A stretch of 64,000 nt of DNA, from NCBI GenBank assembly GCA_016926755.1, contig JAFGNZ010000081.1:1-64000 (forward strand), given 5' to 3'. Both the position numbers and the translations under genes were made by a program. The DNA comes from Myxococcaceae bacterium. GTDB lineage: Bacteria; Myxococcota; Myxococcia; Myxococcales; Myxococcaceae. Of the stretch, positions 45,474 through 53,593 are shown piece by piece; position 1 is the first letter of the stretch; every line of letters begins with the position of its first letter. The notes beneath the pieces are model-generated. The model was not told where the DNA came from. It was given only the letters and a program-made list of their open reading frames with translations, and made no database searches.

Positions 45474-45503
45474 GCAGGGCTCCTTGAAATCAGCAGGCCC
45501 TGC
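45474..45503 (-). promoter_or_regulatory. Hairpin enclosing the VWA gene ribosome site
   Basis: On the minus-strand RNA, GCAGGGC (45503-45497) can pair with GCCCTGC (45480-45474), closing a 16-base loop that holds most of the AAGGAG ribosome site; the stem ends 2 bases before the ATG (45471). The same upstream segment also forms the alternative perfect palindrome AGCAGG-C-CCTGCT (45492-45504). The two pairings are mutually exclusive. Confidence 0.4.
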
Positions 45504-45552
45504 TAGGACGAATGGCGCGCGAAAAAGGTCTAAAGGGCCCCGCGCCAGTCTC

Positions 45553-46059
45553 TCAGCCTTCCGACAGCGCGGCCAGCCGGCCCGCGCAGAAGTAGGGAGA
45601 ATTCGTCTCTCCGAAAGTCTGCCGGTAGGCGACGGGATCATCTCGCTTGAGGCGCTCCAGCGAGGCCTGGTCCAGCAGCAGCGAGCGGCAGATCATCCGA
45701 TTCTTCACATCCTCGCTGGCGTCCGCATCCGTCACCTCGCAGTCCCCGTCGCTGCCCTCCACGCACTCGTTGCTGCAGTAGCCCTGGGCGGCGGCGTTCG
45801 GATCCGGATCCCGCGGAGACTGCGCGTCCCGGACACAGATCAGATCCTCGCAGTCCGTGGCCCCGAAGGAGATGAAGTCCTGGTTGGGGGCGATCTCGCT
45901 CTCGAGCACGGGCTTGGAGCCGATCCCCTGCGCTTGCTCCTCCGGGGTGGGCTTCTTCACCAGGGTGCACGGCTTGCCCAGCTGCGTGGTGACCTCGCAT
46001 CCGCTGGCCAGCAGGGCGACACTCAGGAAGACGACCAGACGCGCAGACATGAGCGACAT
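45553..46059 (-). CDS. cglC: CglC (GltK)-like adventurous gliding motility lipoprotein
   Basis: A protein of 168 residues with lipobox LASGC (Cys21) and many cysteines (G-K-P-C, T-D-C-E-D-L-I-C-V-R-D, G-Y-C-S-N-E-C, Y-F-C-A-G). It matches my recall of CglC, also called GltK, an outer-membrane lipoprotein of the Glt gliding complex of Myxococcus xanthus. Neighbour order supports this: divergent genes at 46303-50017 correspond to gltB, gltA and gltC. ATG 46059 has AGAGG 4 bases upstream; an ATG nine bases later has no site. The start of the frame near 46884 is rejected because it overlaps the gltB-like gene. Confidence 0.8.
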   Translation of the reverse strand: MSLMSARLVVFLSVALLASGCEVTTQLGKPCTLVKKPTPEEQAQGIGSKPVLESEIAPNQDFISFGATDCEDLICVRDAQSPRDPDPNAAAQGYCSNECVEGSDGDCEVTDADASEDVKNRMICRSLLLDQASLERLKRDDPVAYRQTFGETNSPYFCAGRLAALSEG

Positions 46060-46302
46060 GCACCTCTCGTGATGAGGAAGGCGGTGGGATGGGAAGGCTA
46101 GCACAGCGGCTCGTCCTGCCAACCCGTCCCGGTGAAGGTGCCAGGGGCGGAATTGTTCAGGAACGACGCAGGGATAGCTGGAGAGCAGGCGAGCGCGGAT
46201 GGGTTGCTGGGCATGGAGCGGCACGGATAGGATGCGCGGGCCGTTGACACTCCGAAATCTTCCCGGGCGACTCTTCGCCCCTCCACCACGGAGCCTCCGG
46301 AA

Positions 46303-47154
46303 GTGAATCGCCTCCAGGCAACCCTGCTCGCGCTGTGCCTCTGGCCCGCGTTGGCGCTCGCCCAGATCGACCCAGAAAGCATGGGGCTCGATCTGACGGG
46401 TGATGACGCCAACAAGACCGAGGAACAGCAGCCCGAAACCACCGAGTCCACTCCACCCGCCGAGTCCACCCCACCCGCCGAGGCACCTTCCACGCCTGCG
46501 GCCACCGCGGCCCCGGAGGCCCCCGCGCCCCAGGAGCTGCTGTCGACGGACATCACCCAGGAAGACCGGGTGAAGAGCGTCCAGCGCAAGGTCTACCTGA
46601 AGAAGGGCCGCACCGAGTTGAGCGCGCTGGCGAGCTTCTCCATCAACGATCCGTACTACTCCAAGCTGGGCGTCACGTTCCGCTCGGCGTACTACTTGGC
46701 GGACACGCTGGCGATCTCGACGCGATACTCCTACATGCGGGTGCTGCCGTCGGATGACGTGCGCACCGCCAAGCGTACCTTCCAGAGCCGCATCTACCAC
46801 TCGGTGCCGCAGCATGTCGGCATGGCGGACGTGGAGTGGGCGCCGCTCTACGGCAAGGTGGCCTTCCTCAACTCCATCCTCCACTTCGACGGCTACCTGC
46901 TGGGCGGCGCGGGCGTGGTGTGGACGCAGACCTCCTCGCTGGAGGGCCGCACCTTCAACGTCGCCGCCGATCTGGGCCTGGGCATGCGCTTCGTTGCCAA
47001 GGACTGGCTGGCGGTGAACGTGGCCCTCATCAACACCTCCTACGTCGATCAGCCGCTGGGCACCAGCAAGGGTGCCATCCAGAACATCATGACCGTCAAT
47101 GCTGGCATCTCCTGGTTCTTTCCCATGCGCTCCACGGGAAAGGAGGGCGAGTGA
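46303..47154 (+). CDS. gltB: GltB-like outer-membrane beta-barrel gliding protein
   Basis: A protein of 283 residues with a signal peptide (ending ALAQ), a Thr/Pro/Glu-rich linker (about 35-80) and an outer-membrane barrel domain of the myxobacterial OMP type: alternating strands such as F-R-S-A-Y-Y-L-A-D-T-L-A-I-S-T-R and a final aromatic strand A-G-I-S-W-F-F-P. It matches one of the two barrel proteins (GltA/GltB) of the gliding complex; assignment as B follows order alone. The start is GTG 46303, in a context with GGAG about 10 bases upstream. It overlaps the next gene by one base (TGATG). Confidence 0.75.
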   Translation: MNRLQATLLALCLWPALALAQIDPESMGLDLTGDDANKTEEQQPETTESTPPAESTPPAEAPSTPAATAAPEAPAPQELLSTDITQEDRVKSVQRKVYLKKGRTELSALASFSINDPYYSKLGVTFRSAYYLADTLAISTRYSYMRVLPSDDVRTAKRTFQSRIYHSVPQHVGMADVEWAPLYGKVAFLNSILHFDGYLLGGAGVVWTQTSSLEGRTFNVAADLGLGMRFVAKDWLAVNVALINTSYVDQPLGTSKGAIQNIMTVNAGISWFFPMRSTGKEGE

Positions 47155-47975
47155 TGCGTGCCTTGGGACTGCTGGTGCTGCTCTGGCTGGTGCCCGTGGT
47201 GGCGCTGGCGCAAGCCCCCGCGTCTGATCCCACGCCCGCCCCCGCCTCGGGCTCCTCCGAGTCCGAGGCCGGTGACGTCTCCGAGGTGGACAAGGATCGC
47301 ATGGGGCCGCTGCGCGAGCGCATCCGCCCCGTCTCCGGCCACCTCTTCCTCAAGAAGGGCCGGTTCGAGTTCAGCCCCTCCGCCACCCTCTCCCTCCGGG
47401 ATGCCTTCTTCCGCAAGTACATCCTGGGCGCCACGATCACCTACCACCCGCTGGAGACGCTCGGGGTGAGCCTGCGCGCCGGCTACTCCATCCCCACCGT
47501 GGCCGGGGCGGCGCAGATCTGCGACTTCACCGGGGGCGGTGAGGGCGGCGTCACCCGCGGCTGCAGCGCGCCCACCTTCGAGGCGCTGGATGGCAGGGCC
47601 CCCGGTCAGATCTCCCTGCTGGGAGGGGTGGACGTGCAGTGGGCGCCCATCTACGGGAAGATCTCCCTGCTGGCCGAGAGCTTCGCCCACTTCGACATGT
47701 ACGGGATCCTCGGGGCCTCGGTGGTGCAGTACCGCGGGCCGCCCGATCGCGACGCCAACGGCAACCCCCTGGGCGCCAGCAAGTCCCGGATGACGGGGGG
47801 CGGGAACGTGGGCGTCGGCCTGCGCTTCTTCCTCAACCGGTACATGACGCTGCGCACCGAGGTGCGCGATCTCATCTACGTCGAGAACGCCGAGCCGGAG
47901 AACAGCCTCCGCAACCAGCTCCTGTTCGAGCTGGGCTTCTCCTTCTTCTTCCCCACTGCCCTCCCCGAGTCATGA
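47154..47975 (+). CDS. gltA: GltA-like outer-membrane beta-barrel gliding protein
   Basis: A protein of 273 residues with a signal peptide (ending VALAQ), a Pro/Ser linker and a barrel domain similar in layout to its upstream neighbour: the shared L-K-K-G-R-x-E-x-S segment, V-x-W-A-P-x-Y-G-K and a closing F-S-F-F-F-P-T strand. It has two cysteines in C-D-F-T-G-G-G... and G-C-S-A-P. GltA and GltB together form the outer-membrane part of the Glt complex; the A/B labels follow gene order. ATG 47154 overlaps the gltB stop, and its own stop overlaps the gltC ATG, so translation is tightly coupled. Confidence 0.75.
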   Translation: MRALGLLVLLWLVPVVALAQAPASDPTPAPASGSSESEAGDVSEVDKDRMGPLRERIRPVSGHLFLKKGRFEFSPSATLSLRDAFFRKYILGATITYHPLETLGVSLRAGYSIPTVAGAAQICDFTGGGEGGVTRGCSAPTFEALDGRAPGQISLLGGVDVQWAPIYGKISLLAESFAHFDMYGILGASVVQYRGPPDRDANGNPLGASKSRMTGGGNVGVGLRFFLNRYMTLRTEVRDLIYVENAEPENSLRNQLLFELGFSFFFPTALPES

Positions 47976-50017
47976 TCCGCTCCCTCCGACTTGTCCGCTT
48001 CGCGCTCCTCGGGCTGCTGCTCGCCTGGGCCACGCCGGCCCCGGCGCAGAGCTTCGAGGGCCTCGATTCGTCCAGCTCCAAGAAGAAGAAGAAGCGTGGC
48101 GGCAAGTCCTCCGCCAAGAAGAAGAGGATCCGCGGCAAGAAGCACGTCGAGGAGCCGCCCGCGGAGACCACGCCCCTGACGGCGACGCCGGCGGAGACGC
48201 CCGTGGTGCCAGCGGAGACGGCCGCGCCCGCGGGGCCCGACGCGCCCACGCCCTCGCCCGCCACGGCGCCTGATCCCATCTCGGCGCCCACCACGCCCGC
48301 GCCGGCGGAGCAGCCGGCCGGCGGCTTCGGGCTGGATCTCTCCGGCGATGCGCCCAAGGGCAACGGGCAGACGATGACGTTCGATGCGGTGGACGTGTCC
48401 GGCAAGTCGGCGGATCGCCAGCGGCTGGACGTGGCCGTGTCGCTCTTCAAGAACGATGAGTACGAGCAGGCCGCCATGGCCGCCTACGAGCTCATCAAGG
48501 ACCCGAAGCTGGCGGGCCTCCACACGGAGGCCCGCTACGTGGTGGCCAAGTCCCTCTACCGCATGGGCCTGTACCACTCGGCGCTGGGCGAGTTCTCGAA
48601 GATCCTCGCCGTGGGGCCGCAGACGAAGTTCTTCAAGACCAGCCTGGAGTGGCTCTTCTTCATCAGCCGCAAGACGAAGAACGAGCAGGTGATCCTCGAC
48701 GAGATCGCCCGCTACGCCAACCACGAGTTCCCCGAGAAGTTCCGCAACGAGTTCCGCTACCTGCTGGCGCGCTACCACTTCGTGCGCGGCCGGGCGCTGG
48801 ACCAGGTGGGGCAGCCGGATCAGGCGGACAGGAGCTTCGACGAGGTGAAGCGGCTGACGGCGATGATCCCGCGCATCGATCCGTTCTACCCGCGGGCCAA
48901 GTACCTGGAGGGCCTGTCCTACTTCCGCAACGGCAGCAAGCAGCGGACGGCGGACGCGCGGCGCGGGGACACCAACATGGTGTCCGCCATCGAGGCGATG
49001 AAGGAAGTGGTCCGCCTGACGCGAGTCGGCACCGGCAAGACGGCCGAGCAGGCCAGCCTGGATCAGTCCCTGCGCGAGCTGGCCTTCATGCAGCTGGCGC
49101 GCACCCACTACGGGATGCAGCAGAACCGCTTCGCCATCTTCTACTTCAACAAGATCGAGCGCGGCACCACGCAGTGGCTGGAGTCCATGTTCGAGGCCAG
49201 CTGGGCCAACTACCGCGTGGGCCAGTACGAGCAGGCGCTGGGCAACCTCATCACCCTGTCCTCGCCCTTCTTCCGCGAGGAGTACTTCCCCGAGGCGCTC
49301 ATCCTCAAGGCCGTCATCTATTACGAGAACTGCCGCTACCGTGAGTCCTCGCTCATCCTCCAGGACTTCGAGCGCACCTACCTGCCGGTGCACGATCAGC
49401 TGGAGCTGCTGGTGAAGAAGGACATGGACGCCAGCGAGTACTACAGCGTGCTCGCCGAGGTGCAGAAGAAGAACAAGGACGGCGCGGAGAAGAGCGCCAC
49501 GGACGTCATCCTCGAGCGCATCCTCCGGCTGGCGCTGACGGATCAGGACCTGAAGAAGACCAACGACTCCATCCTCGAGCTGGAGGCGGAGCTGGACGCC
49601 TTCGGGGAGAAGGGCGACACCTTCAAGTACTCGGAGCTCTCCAAGGAGCTGCTGGAGGGGCTGAAGGTGCAGCGCACCTCGCTGATCGGCAAGGCCGGCA
49701 TCATGTCCAAGGGCAAGCTGGAGACGGAGCTGATCGCCCTCAAGCAGCTGCTGGCCAACGGCCTGCGCATCAAGTTCGAGACGACGTCGAAGGAGAAGGA
49801 GTTCCTCGAGGAGCAGCTCAAGGCGGGCGGCAAGACGGCCATCGTCAAGAAGTACAAGTACACGGTGGCCGTGGCGGATGATCAGCTCTACTGGCCCTAC
49901 GAGGGCGAGTACTGGCGAGACGAGCTGGGCACCTACCAGTACACGCTCACCAAGGGCTGCATCGAGCGTGACACGGCCAACCGGGACATCCAGGCGAGCG
50001 AGTCGTCGTCGCTCTAA
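47972..50017 (+). CDS. gltC: GltC-like periplasmic TPR gliding protein
   Basis: A protein of 681 residues with a signal peptide (ending PAPAQ), a very Lys-rich segment (about 37-60, including a run of five lysines), a Pro/Ala/Thr linker and then a TPR-type helical array from about residue 140 to 570, closing with a charged coiled region. Length and order fit GltC, a periplasmic partner of GltA and GltB in the gliding complex. Its ATG (47972) shares ATGA with the gltA stop. The name rests on context and recall of the family. Confidence 0.78.
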   Translation: MIRSLRLVRFALLGLLLAWATPAPAQSFEGLDSSSSKKKKKRGGKSSAKKKRIRGKKHVEEPPAETTPLTATPAETPVVPAETAAPAGPDAPTPSPATAPDPISAPTTPAPAEQPAGGFGLDLSGDAPKGNGQTMTFDAVDVSGKSADRQRLDVAVSLFKNDEYEQAAMAAYELIKDPKLAGLHTEARYVVAKSLYRMGLYHSALGEFSKILAVGPQTKFFKTSLEWLFFISRKTKNEQVILDEIARYANHEFPEKFRNEFRYLLARYHFVRGRALDQVGQPDQADRSFDEVKRLTAMIPRIDPFYPRAKYLEGLSYFRNGSKQRTADARRGDTNMVSAIEAMKEVVRLTRVGTGKTAEQASLDQSLRELAFMQLARTHYGMQQNRFAIFYFNKIERGTTQWLESMFEASWANYRVGQYEQALGNLITLSSPFFREEYFPEALILKAVIYYENCRYRESSLILQDFERTYLPVHDQLELLVKKDMDASEYYSVLAEVQKKNKDGAEKSATDVILERILRLALTDQDLKKTNDSILELEAELDAFGEKGDTFKYSELSKELLEGLKVQRTSLIGKAGIMSKGKLETELIALKQLLANGLRIKFETTSKEKEFLEEQLKAGGKTAIVKKYKYTVAVADDQLYWPYEGEYWRDELGTYQYTLTKGCIERDTANRDIQASESSSL

Positions 50018-50026
50018 GCGGGGGGT

Positions 50027-51334
50027 ATGGAGGAGGGACCCGCCCGGCGCGCCTCACTGCGCGTCGTCTTTGGAATCGTCACGCTGGACCTCATCGGGTT
50101 CGGGATCCTCATCCCGCAGCTCGGAGTGTACGGGGTGAAGTTCGGGGCCTCGCCCTTCACGGCGGGGCTCCTGCTCTCCGTGTATTCGCTGATGCAGCTG
50201 CTCTTCGCCCCGCTGCTGGGGCGGCTGTCGGATCGCTACGGCCGGCGGCCGGTGCTGCTGCTGAGCCTGGCCGGCTCCATGGCGAGCTATCTGCTGTTCG
50301 CCTTCGCCTGGTCGCTGCCGCTGCTCTTCATGGCGCGCATCCTGGACGGGGTGAGCGGCGGCAACATCGCCACCGCGCAGGCGTACGTGGCGGACATCAC
50401 CCGGCCGGAGGAGCGCGCGCGGGGCATGGGCCTCATCGGCGCGGCGTTCGGCCTGGGCTTCGTGCTGGGCCCGGCCCTGGGCGGGGTGCTGGGTGCCTGG
50501 GGCGGCAACCTCGCCATCGGCCTGTTCGCCGCGGGGCTGGCGGGGCTCAACCTGGTGTTCACCTTCCTGTTCCTGCCCGAGTCCCGTCCGCCGGGCGGCC
50601 CCGTCACGGCCTCGCACCGCACCCTGCGGGGGGCGGCCACCGCGCTGCGGCTGCCGGTGGTGGGCCTGTGTCTGCTCCTCATCCTCGTGTTCACCACCGC
50701 CTTCGCGCAGATGGAGGGCACCTTCTCGGTGTACCTGCTCTCGCGCTTCCTCTCCTCGGGGCCGGTGCCGCTGGAGGGGGGGCTCTTCTTCCTCTCCGCC
50801 CGCGCCACGCCGGAGATGCTGGCCCAGGCCAGCCTGCGCACCGGGGCGCTCTTCGTGGTGGTGGGGGTGCTGTCCGCCGCCCTCCAGGGGGGCCTGATCC
50901 CCCGCCTGCTCCCGGCCGGACGCCGGGCCACGGAGGGCTACCGGCCGGTGCGGGAGGGGTGGCTGCTGGTGGCGGGCTTCGCGGTGACGGCGGTGGGGCT
51001 GGCCCTGCTGCCGCTGGCTTCAGGGTACGGCTGGCTCTTCCCGGTGATGGGGCTGCTGGCGGTGGGCTCGGCCGGCGCCAACCCGGCCCTGTCCACCCTG
51101 GTGTCCCTCCATGCCCCGAAGGATCGGCTGGGCGCAGTGTTGGGTAGCTATCAGGCCTTCGGCTCGCTGGGGCGCATCCTCGGCCCGGCGCTGGGCGGCT
51201 GGCTCTTCGCCCGGTTCGGGCCCGGGGTGCCCTATGGGACGGCGGCGGCGATGATGGCCGTGGGCACCGCCCTGGCGTTGTTCCTGGTGGCCCGCGTGCG
51301 AATGCCGGGCGCGAGTGTCGGCCAAAGCTCGTAA
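50027..51334 (+). CDS. MFS exporter (TetA-like)
   Basis: A permease of 435 residues with twelve membrane helices. Motif A reads G-R-L-S-D-R-Y-G-R-R-P in the loop between helices 2 and 3, and motif C-like G-P-A-L-G-G is in helix 5, both typical of drug/proton antiporters. The central loop lies at about 185-205. The substrate is unknown. The gene begins 9 bases after the gltC stop, so it may be read from the same transcript as the gliding genes, though its function need not be linked. ATG 50027 has GGGGGG upstream. Confidence 0.9.
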   Translation: MEEGPARRASLRVVFGIVTLDLIGFGILIPQLGVYGVKFGASPFTAGLLLSVYSLMQLLFAPLLGRLSDRYGRRPVLLLSLAGSMASYLLFAFAWSLPLLFMARILDGVSGGNIATAQAYVADITRPEERARGMGLIGAAFGLGFVLGPALGGVLGAWGGNLAIGLFAAGLAGLNLVFTFLFLPESRPPGGPVTASHRTLRGAATALRLPVVGLCLLLILVFTTAFAQMEGTFSVYLLSRFLSSGPVPLEGGLFFLSARATPEMLAQASLRTGALFVVVGVLSAALQGGLIPRLLPAGRRATEGYRPVREGWLLVAGFAVTAVGLALLPLASGYGWLFPVMGLLAVGSAGANPALSTLVSLHAPKDRLGAVLGSYQAFGSLGRILGPALGGWLFARFGPGVPYGTAAAMMAVGTALALFLVARVRMPGASVGQSS

Positions 51335-51343
51335 GATAGAGGC

Positions 51344-52387
51344 ATGGCGGGGACGCAGCCGGACATCCAGGACATCACGATCGCCTTCGATGTGATGGGG
51401 AGCGATCACGGGCCCGAAGAGGTGGTGCGGGGGGCCGCCCAGCTCTCCCTGGAGTCGCCCCACATCCACGCATTGTTGGTGGGGGACCGGGAGCTGATCG
51501 ACGCGGTGCTGGCGGATACCCGGCACAGCGCCGAGCGCATCTCCGTCCAGCACACCCCCGAGTTCGTGGGCATGGACGAGAAGCCGGGCGAGGCGCTGGC
51601 GCGCAAGAAGCACGCCTCCGTGGCGGTGGCGGCCCAGCTGGTGGCGGATGGGGAGGCCCAGGCGCTCGTCTCCGCGGGCAACACCGGGGCCGGCGTGCTG
51701 GCGTGCGCGCGCCACTTCAAGCTCATCCCAGGCGTGCGCCGGGCGGCGCTGGCGGCGGTGTACCCCACGCGCGGCACGCGCGGGGCCAAGGAGGATCCGT
51801 TCTCCCTCATCCTCGACGTGGGGGCCACCGTGGAGGCCACCGCGGAGGATCTGGTCACCTTCGCGGTGATGGGCTCGGCCTACGCGCGCATCATCTCCCG
51901 CAACGAGCTGCCCAAGGTGGCGCTGCTCTCCAATGGCGTGGAGCCGCAGAAGGGGCCGCCGCGCGTGGTGGAAGCGCACGCCCGGCTGTCCACCATGAAG
52001 GGGATCAACTTCATCGGCAACGTGGAGGGCGTGGACATCCCCAAGGGCACCGTGGACGTCATCGTCACGGACGGCTTCGTGGGCAACGTGTGCCTGAAGA
52101 TGCTGGAGGGCGTCCACGAGACGGTGGTGGAGCTGGCCCGCTACGCCTACAAGGAGAAGCTGCGCTGGCGCGCCGGCCTGGCCATGCTCTCCAGCGGCAT
52201 CCAGCGCATCAAGGACATCACGGACTGGGAGCAGTACGGCGGCGCGCCCGTGCTCGGCTTTGATCGGATCTTCATCAAGGCGCATGGGCGCTCGAAGGCC
52301 CGCGCCATCACCAACGCGGGGAAGGTGGCCGCCAAGGCCGTGGCGCACCAGCTGGGCACCGCCATCCAGGAAGGCCTGCCGAAGTGA
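51344..52387 (+). CDS. plsX: Phosphate acyltransferase
   Basis: A protein of 347 residues of the PlsX family. Signatures include I-A-F-D-V-M-G-S-D-H-G-P at the start, the S-A-G-N-T-G-A active-site loop and V-D-V-I-V-T-D-G-F-V-G-N, all diagnostic. The enzyme makes acyl-phosphate from acyl-ACP for phospholipid synthesis by PlsY/PlsC. It starts 9 bases after the MFS stop and ends in a GTGA overlap with the next gene. It is not in the common rpmF-plsX-fabH order here. Confidence 0.96.
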   Translation: MAGTQPDIQDITIAFDVMGSDHGPEEVVRGAAQLSLESPHIHALLVGDRELIDAVLADTRHSAERISVQHTPEFVGMDEKPGEALARKKHASVAVAAQLVADGEAQALVSAGNTGAGVLACARHFKLIPGVRRAALAAVYPTRGTRGAKEDPFSLILDVGATVEATAEDLVTFAVMGSAYARIISRNELPKVALLSNGVEPQKGPPRVVEAHARLSTMKGINFIGNVEGVDIPKGTVDVIVTDGFVGNVCLKMLEGVHETVVELARYAYKEKLRWRAGLAMLSSGIQRIKDITDWEQYGGAPVLGFDRIFIKAHGRSKARAITNAGKVAAKAVAHQLGTAIQEGLPK

Positions 52388-53418
52388 GCCTGCCGGACCG
52401 GATCGATCCCCGGCCTCCGCGGCGCATCTACCGCTGGGATCTGGACAAGACGTACCTGCGGACGGACTTCGACTCGTTCCGGGATCTGCTGCGCACCGCG
52501 CTGCAGAAGGCCCACGAGAAGGTGGCGGTGCCGGGCGCCTCCGCCCTCATCAAGGAGCTGGCGGCCAACGGAGACTCGCGGCTGTGCATCGTCTCCGGCA
52601 GCCCCAAGCAGATGCGGGCCGTGCTGGAGGAGAAGCTCAAGCTGGACGGGGTGAAGTGGGACGAGTTCGTCCTCAAGGACAACGTGGGCAACCTGCTGCG
52701 CGGGCGCTTCCGCGCGCTGCGGGGCCAGGTGGGCTACAAGCTGCCGGCGATCCTCGAGAGCCGGGTGAACGCCCCCATCGAGGCCGAGGAGGTGCTCTTC
52801 GGGGACGACGCGGAGGCGGACGCGTTCATCTACTCGCTCTACGCGGATCTGATCGCCGGGCGCGTGGACGAGCGCGTGCTCAACCAGGTGCTGGAGGCCG
52901 GCGGCGTCTACCCGGATGACGCGGAGCGCGTGCGCAGCGCGTGGAGGCGGATCTCCATCGCGGATCCGGTGCGGCGCATCTTCATCCACCTGGACAAGCT
53001 GACGCCGCCGGCGCACTTCGCCCCCTATGGCCCGCGGGTCGTCCCCATCTTCAACTACTTCCAGGCGGCGCTGGTGCTGCTGGCGGACGGCCACCTCACC
53101 GCGCCCCAGGTGATCAAGATCGCCGTGGAGATGGTGCAGACGGCGGGGCACAACATCATCACCCTGTCCAACTCGTTCCAGGATCTGCTCCGCCGCGGGC
53201 TGCCGCTGCAGCAGGCGGCGGTGGCGCTCTCCCAGGCGCTGGAGGGGCCCAACGGGCTGATCCAGGCCATCCGCCCGGTGCCGGACATCATCGCCGCCTT
53301 TACCAAGCGCCTGGCCGCGCTGGGCACGCCACCGGCGCCGCCGCGCCCGCAGGCCGTGGACTACGTGGCCCTCATCTCCCACGCGCTGCCGCGGACCCAC
53401 AAGGACCGGAAGAAGTAG
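52384..53418 (+). CDS. App1-like HAD phosphatase (DUF2183 type)
   Basis: A protein of 344 residues. The N-terminal half carries a HAD-type fold: motif I W-D-L-D-K-T (Asp19, Asp21, Thr23), motif II S-G-S-P (71-74), Lys in motif III and acidic motif IV G-D-D (about 139-141). This arrangement resembles the catalytic domain of yeast App1 phosphatidate phosphatase and its bacterial relatives. The C-terminal half is helical with no clear family. The start is GTG 52384, coupled to the plsX stop. Substrate is inferred only: coupling to plsX makes a phospholipid-related phosphatase attractive. Confidence 0.75.
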   Translation: MSLPDRIDPRPPRRIYRWDLDKTYLRTDFDSFRDLLRTALQKAHEKVAVPGASALIKELAANGDSRLCIVSGSPKQMRAVLEEKLKLDGVKWDEFVLKDNVGNLLRGRFRALRGQVGYKLPAILESRVNAPIEAEEVLFGDDAEADAFIYSLYADLIAGRVDERVLNQVLEAGGVYPDDAERVRSAWRRISIADPVRRIFIHLDKLTPPAHFAPYGPRVVPIFNYFQAALVLLADGHLTAPQVIKIAVEMVQTAGHNIITLSNSFQDLLRRGLPLQQAAVALSQALEGPNGLIQAIRPVPDIIAAFTKRLAALGTPPAPPRPQAVDYVALISHALPRTHKDRKK

Positions 53419-53593
53419 CGCCCGCACGTGGACTCACCCAACGTGCTAAACCTTACACTCATGTTTCACTGATACATCTGTTATTGCCAGTCTATCAAAT
53501 CTAGCCAGAATGGGCGGGGGGACTTGTCGCCGGGAGGGGAACGGGGCCGGGGTCTCGTGAGCATGGAGCCGCGATGAAGGAGCACTCGCAGCC

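Noticed and set aside
43474-46101. Plus-strand open frame of about 875 codons across purE, VWA and cglC
   Set aside because: Antisense to three well-supported genes and without any recognisable domain.
46205-46260. Sigma54-like GG...GC element in the cglC-gltB gap
   Set aside because: The spacing between the GG and GC pairs is about two bases too long for the consensus, so the call is not supported. A perfect TTGACA at 46244 has no convincing -10.
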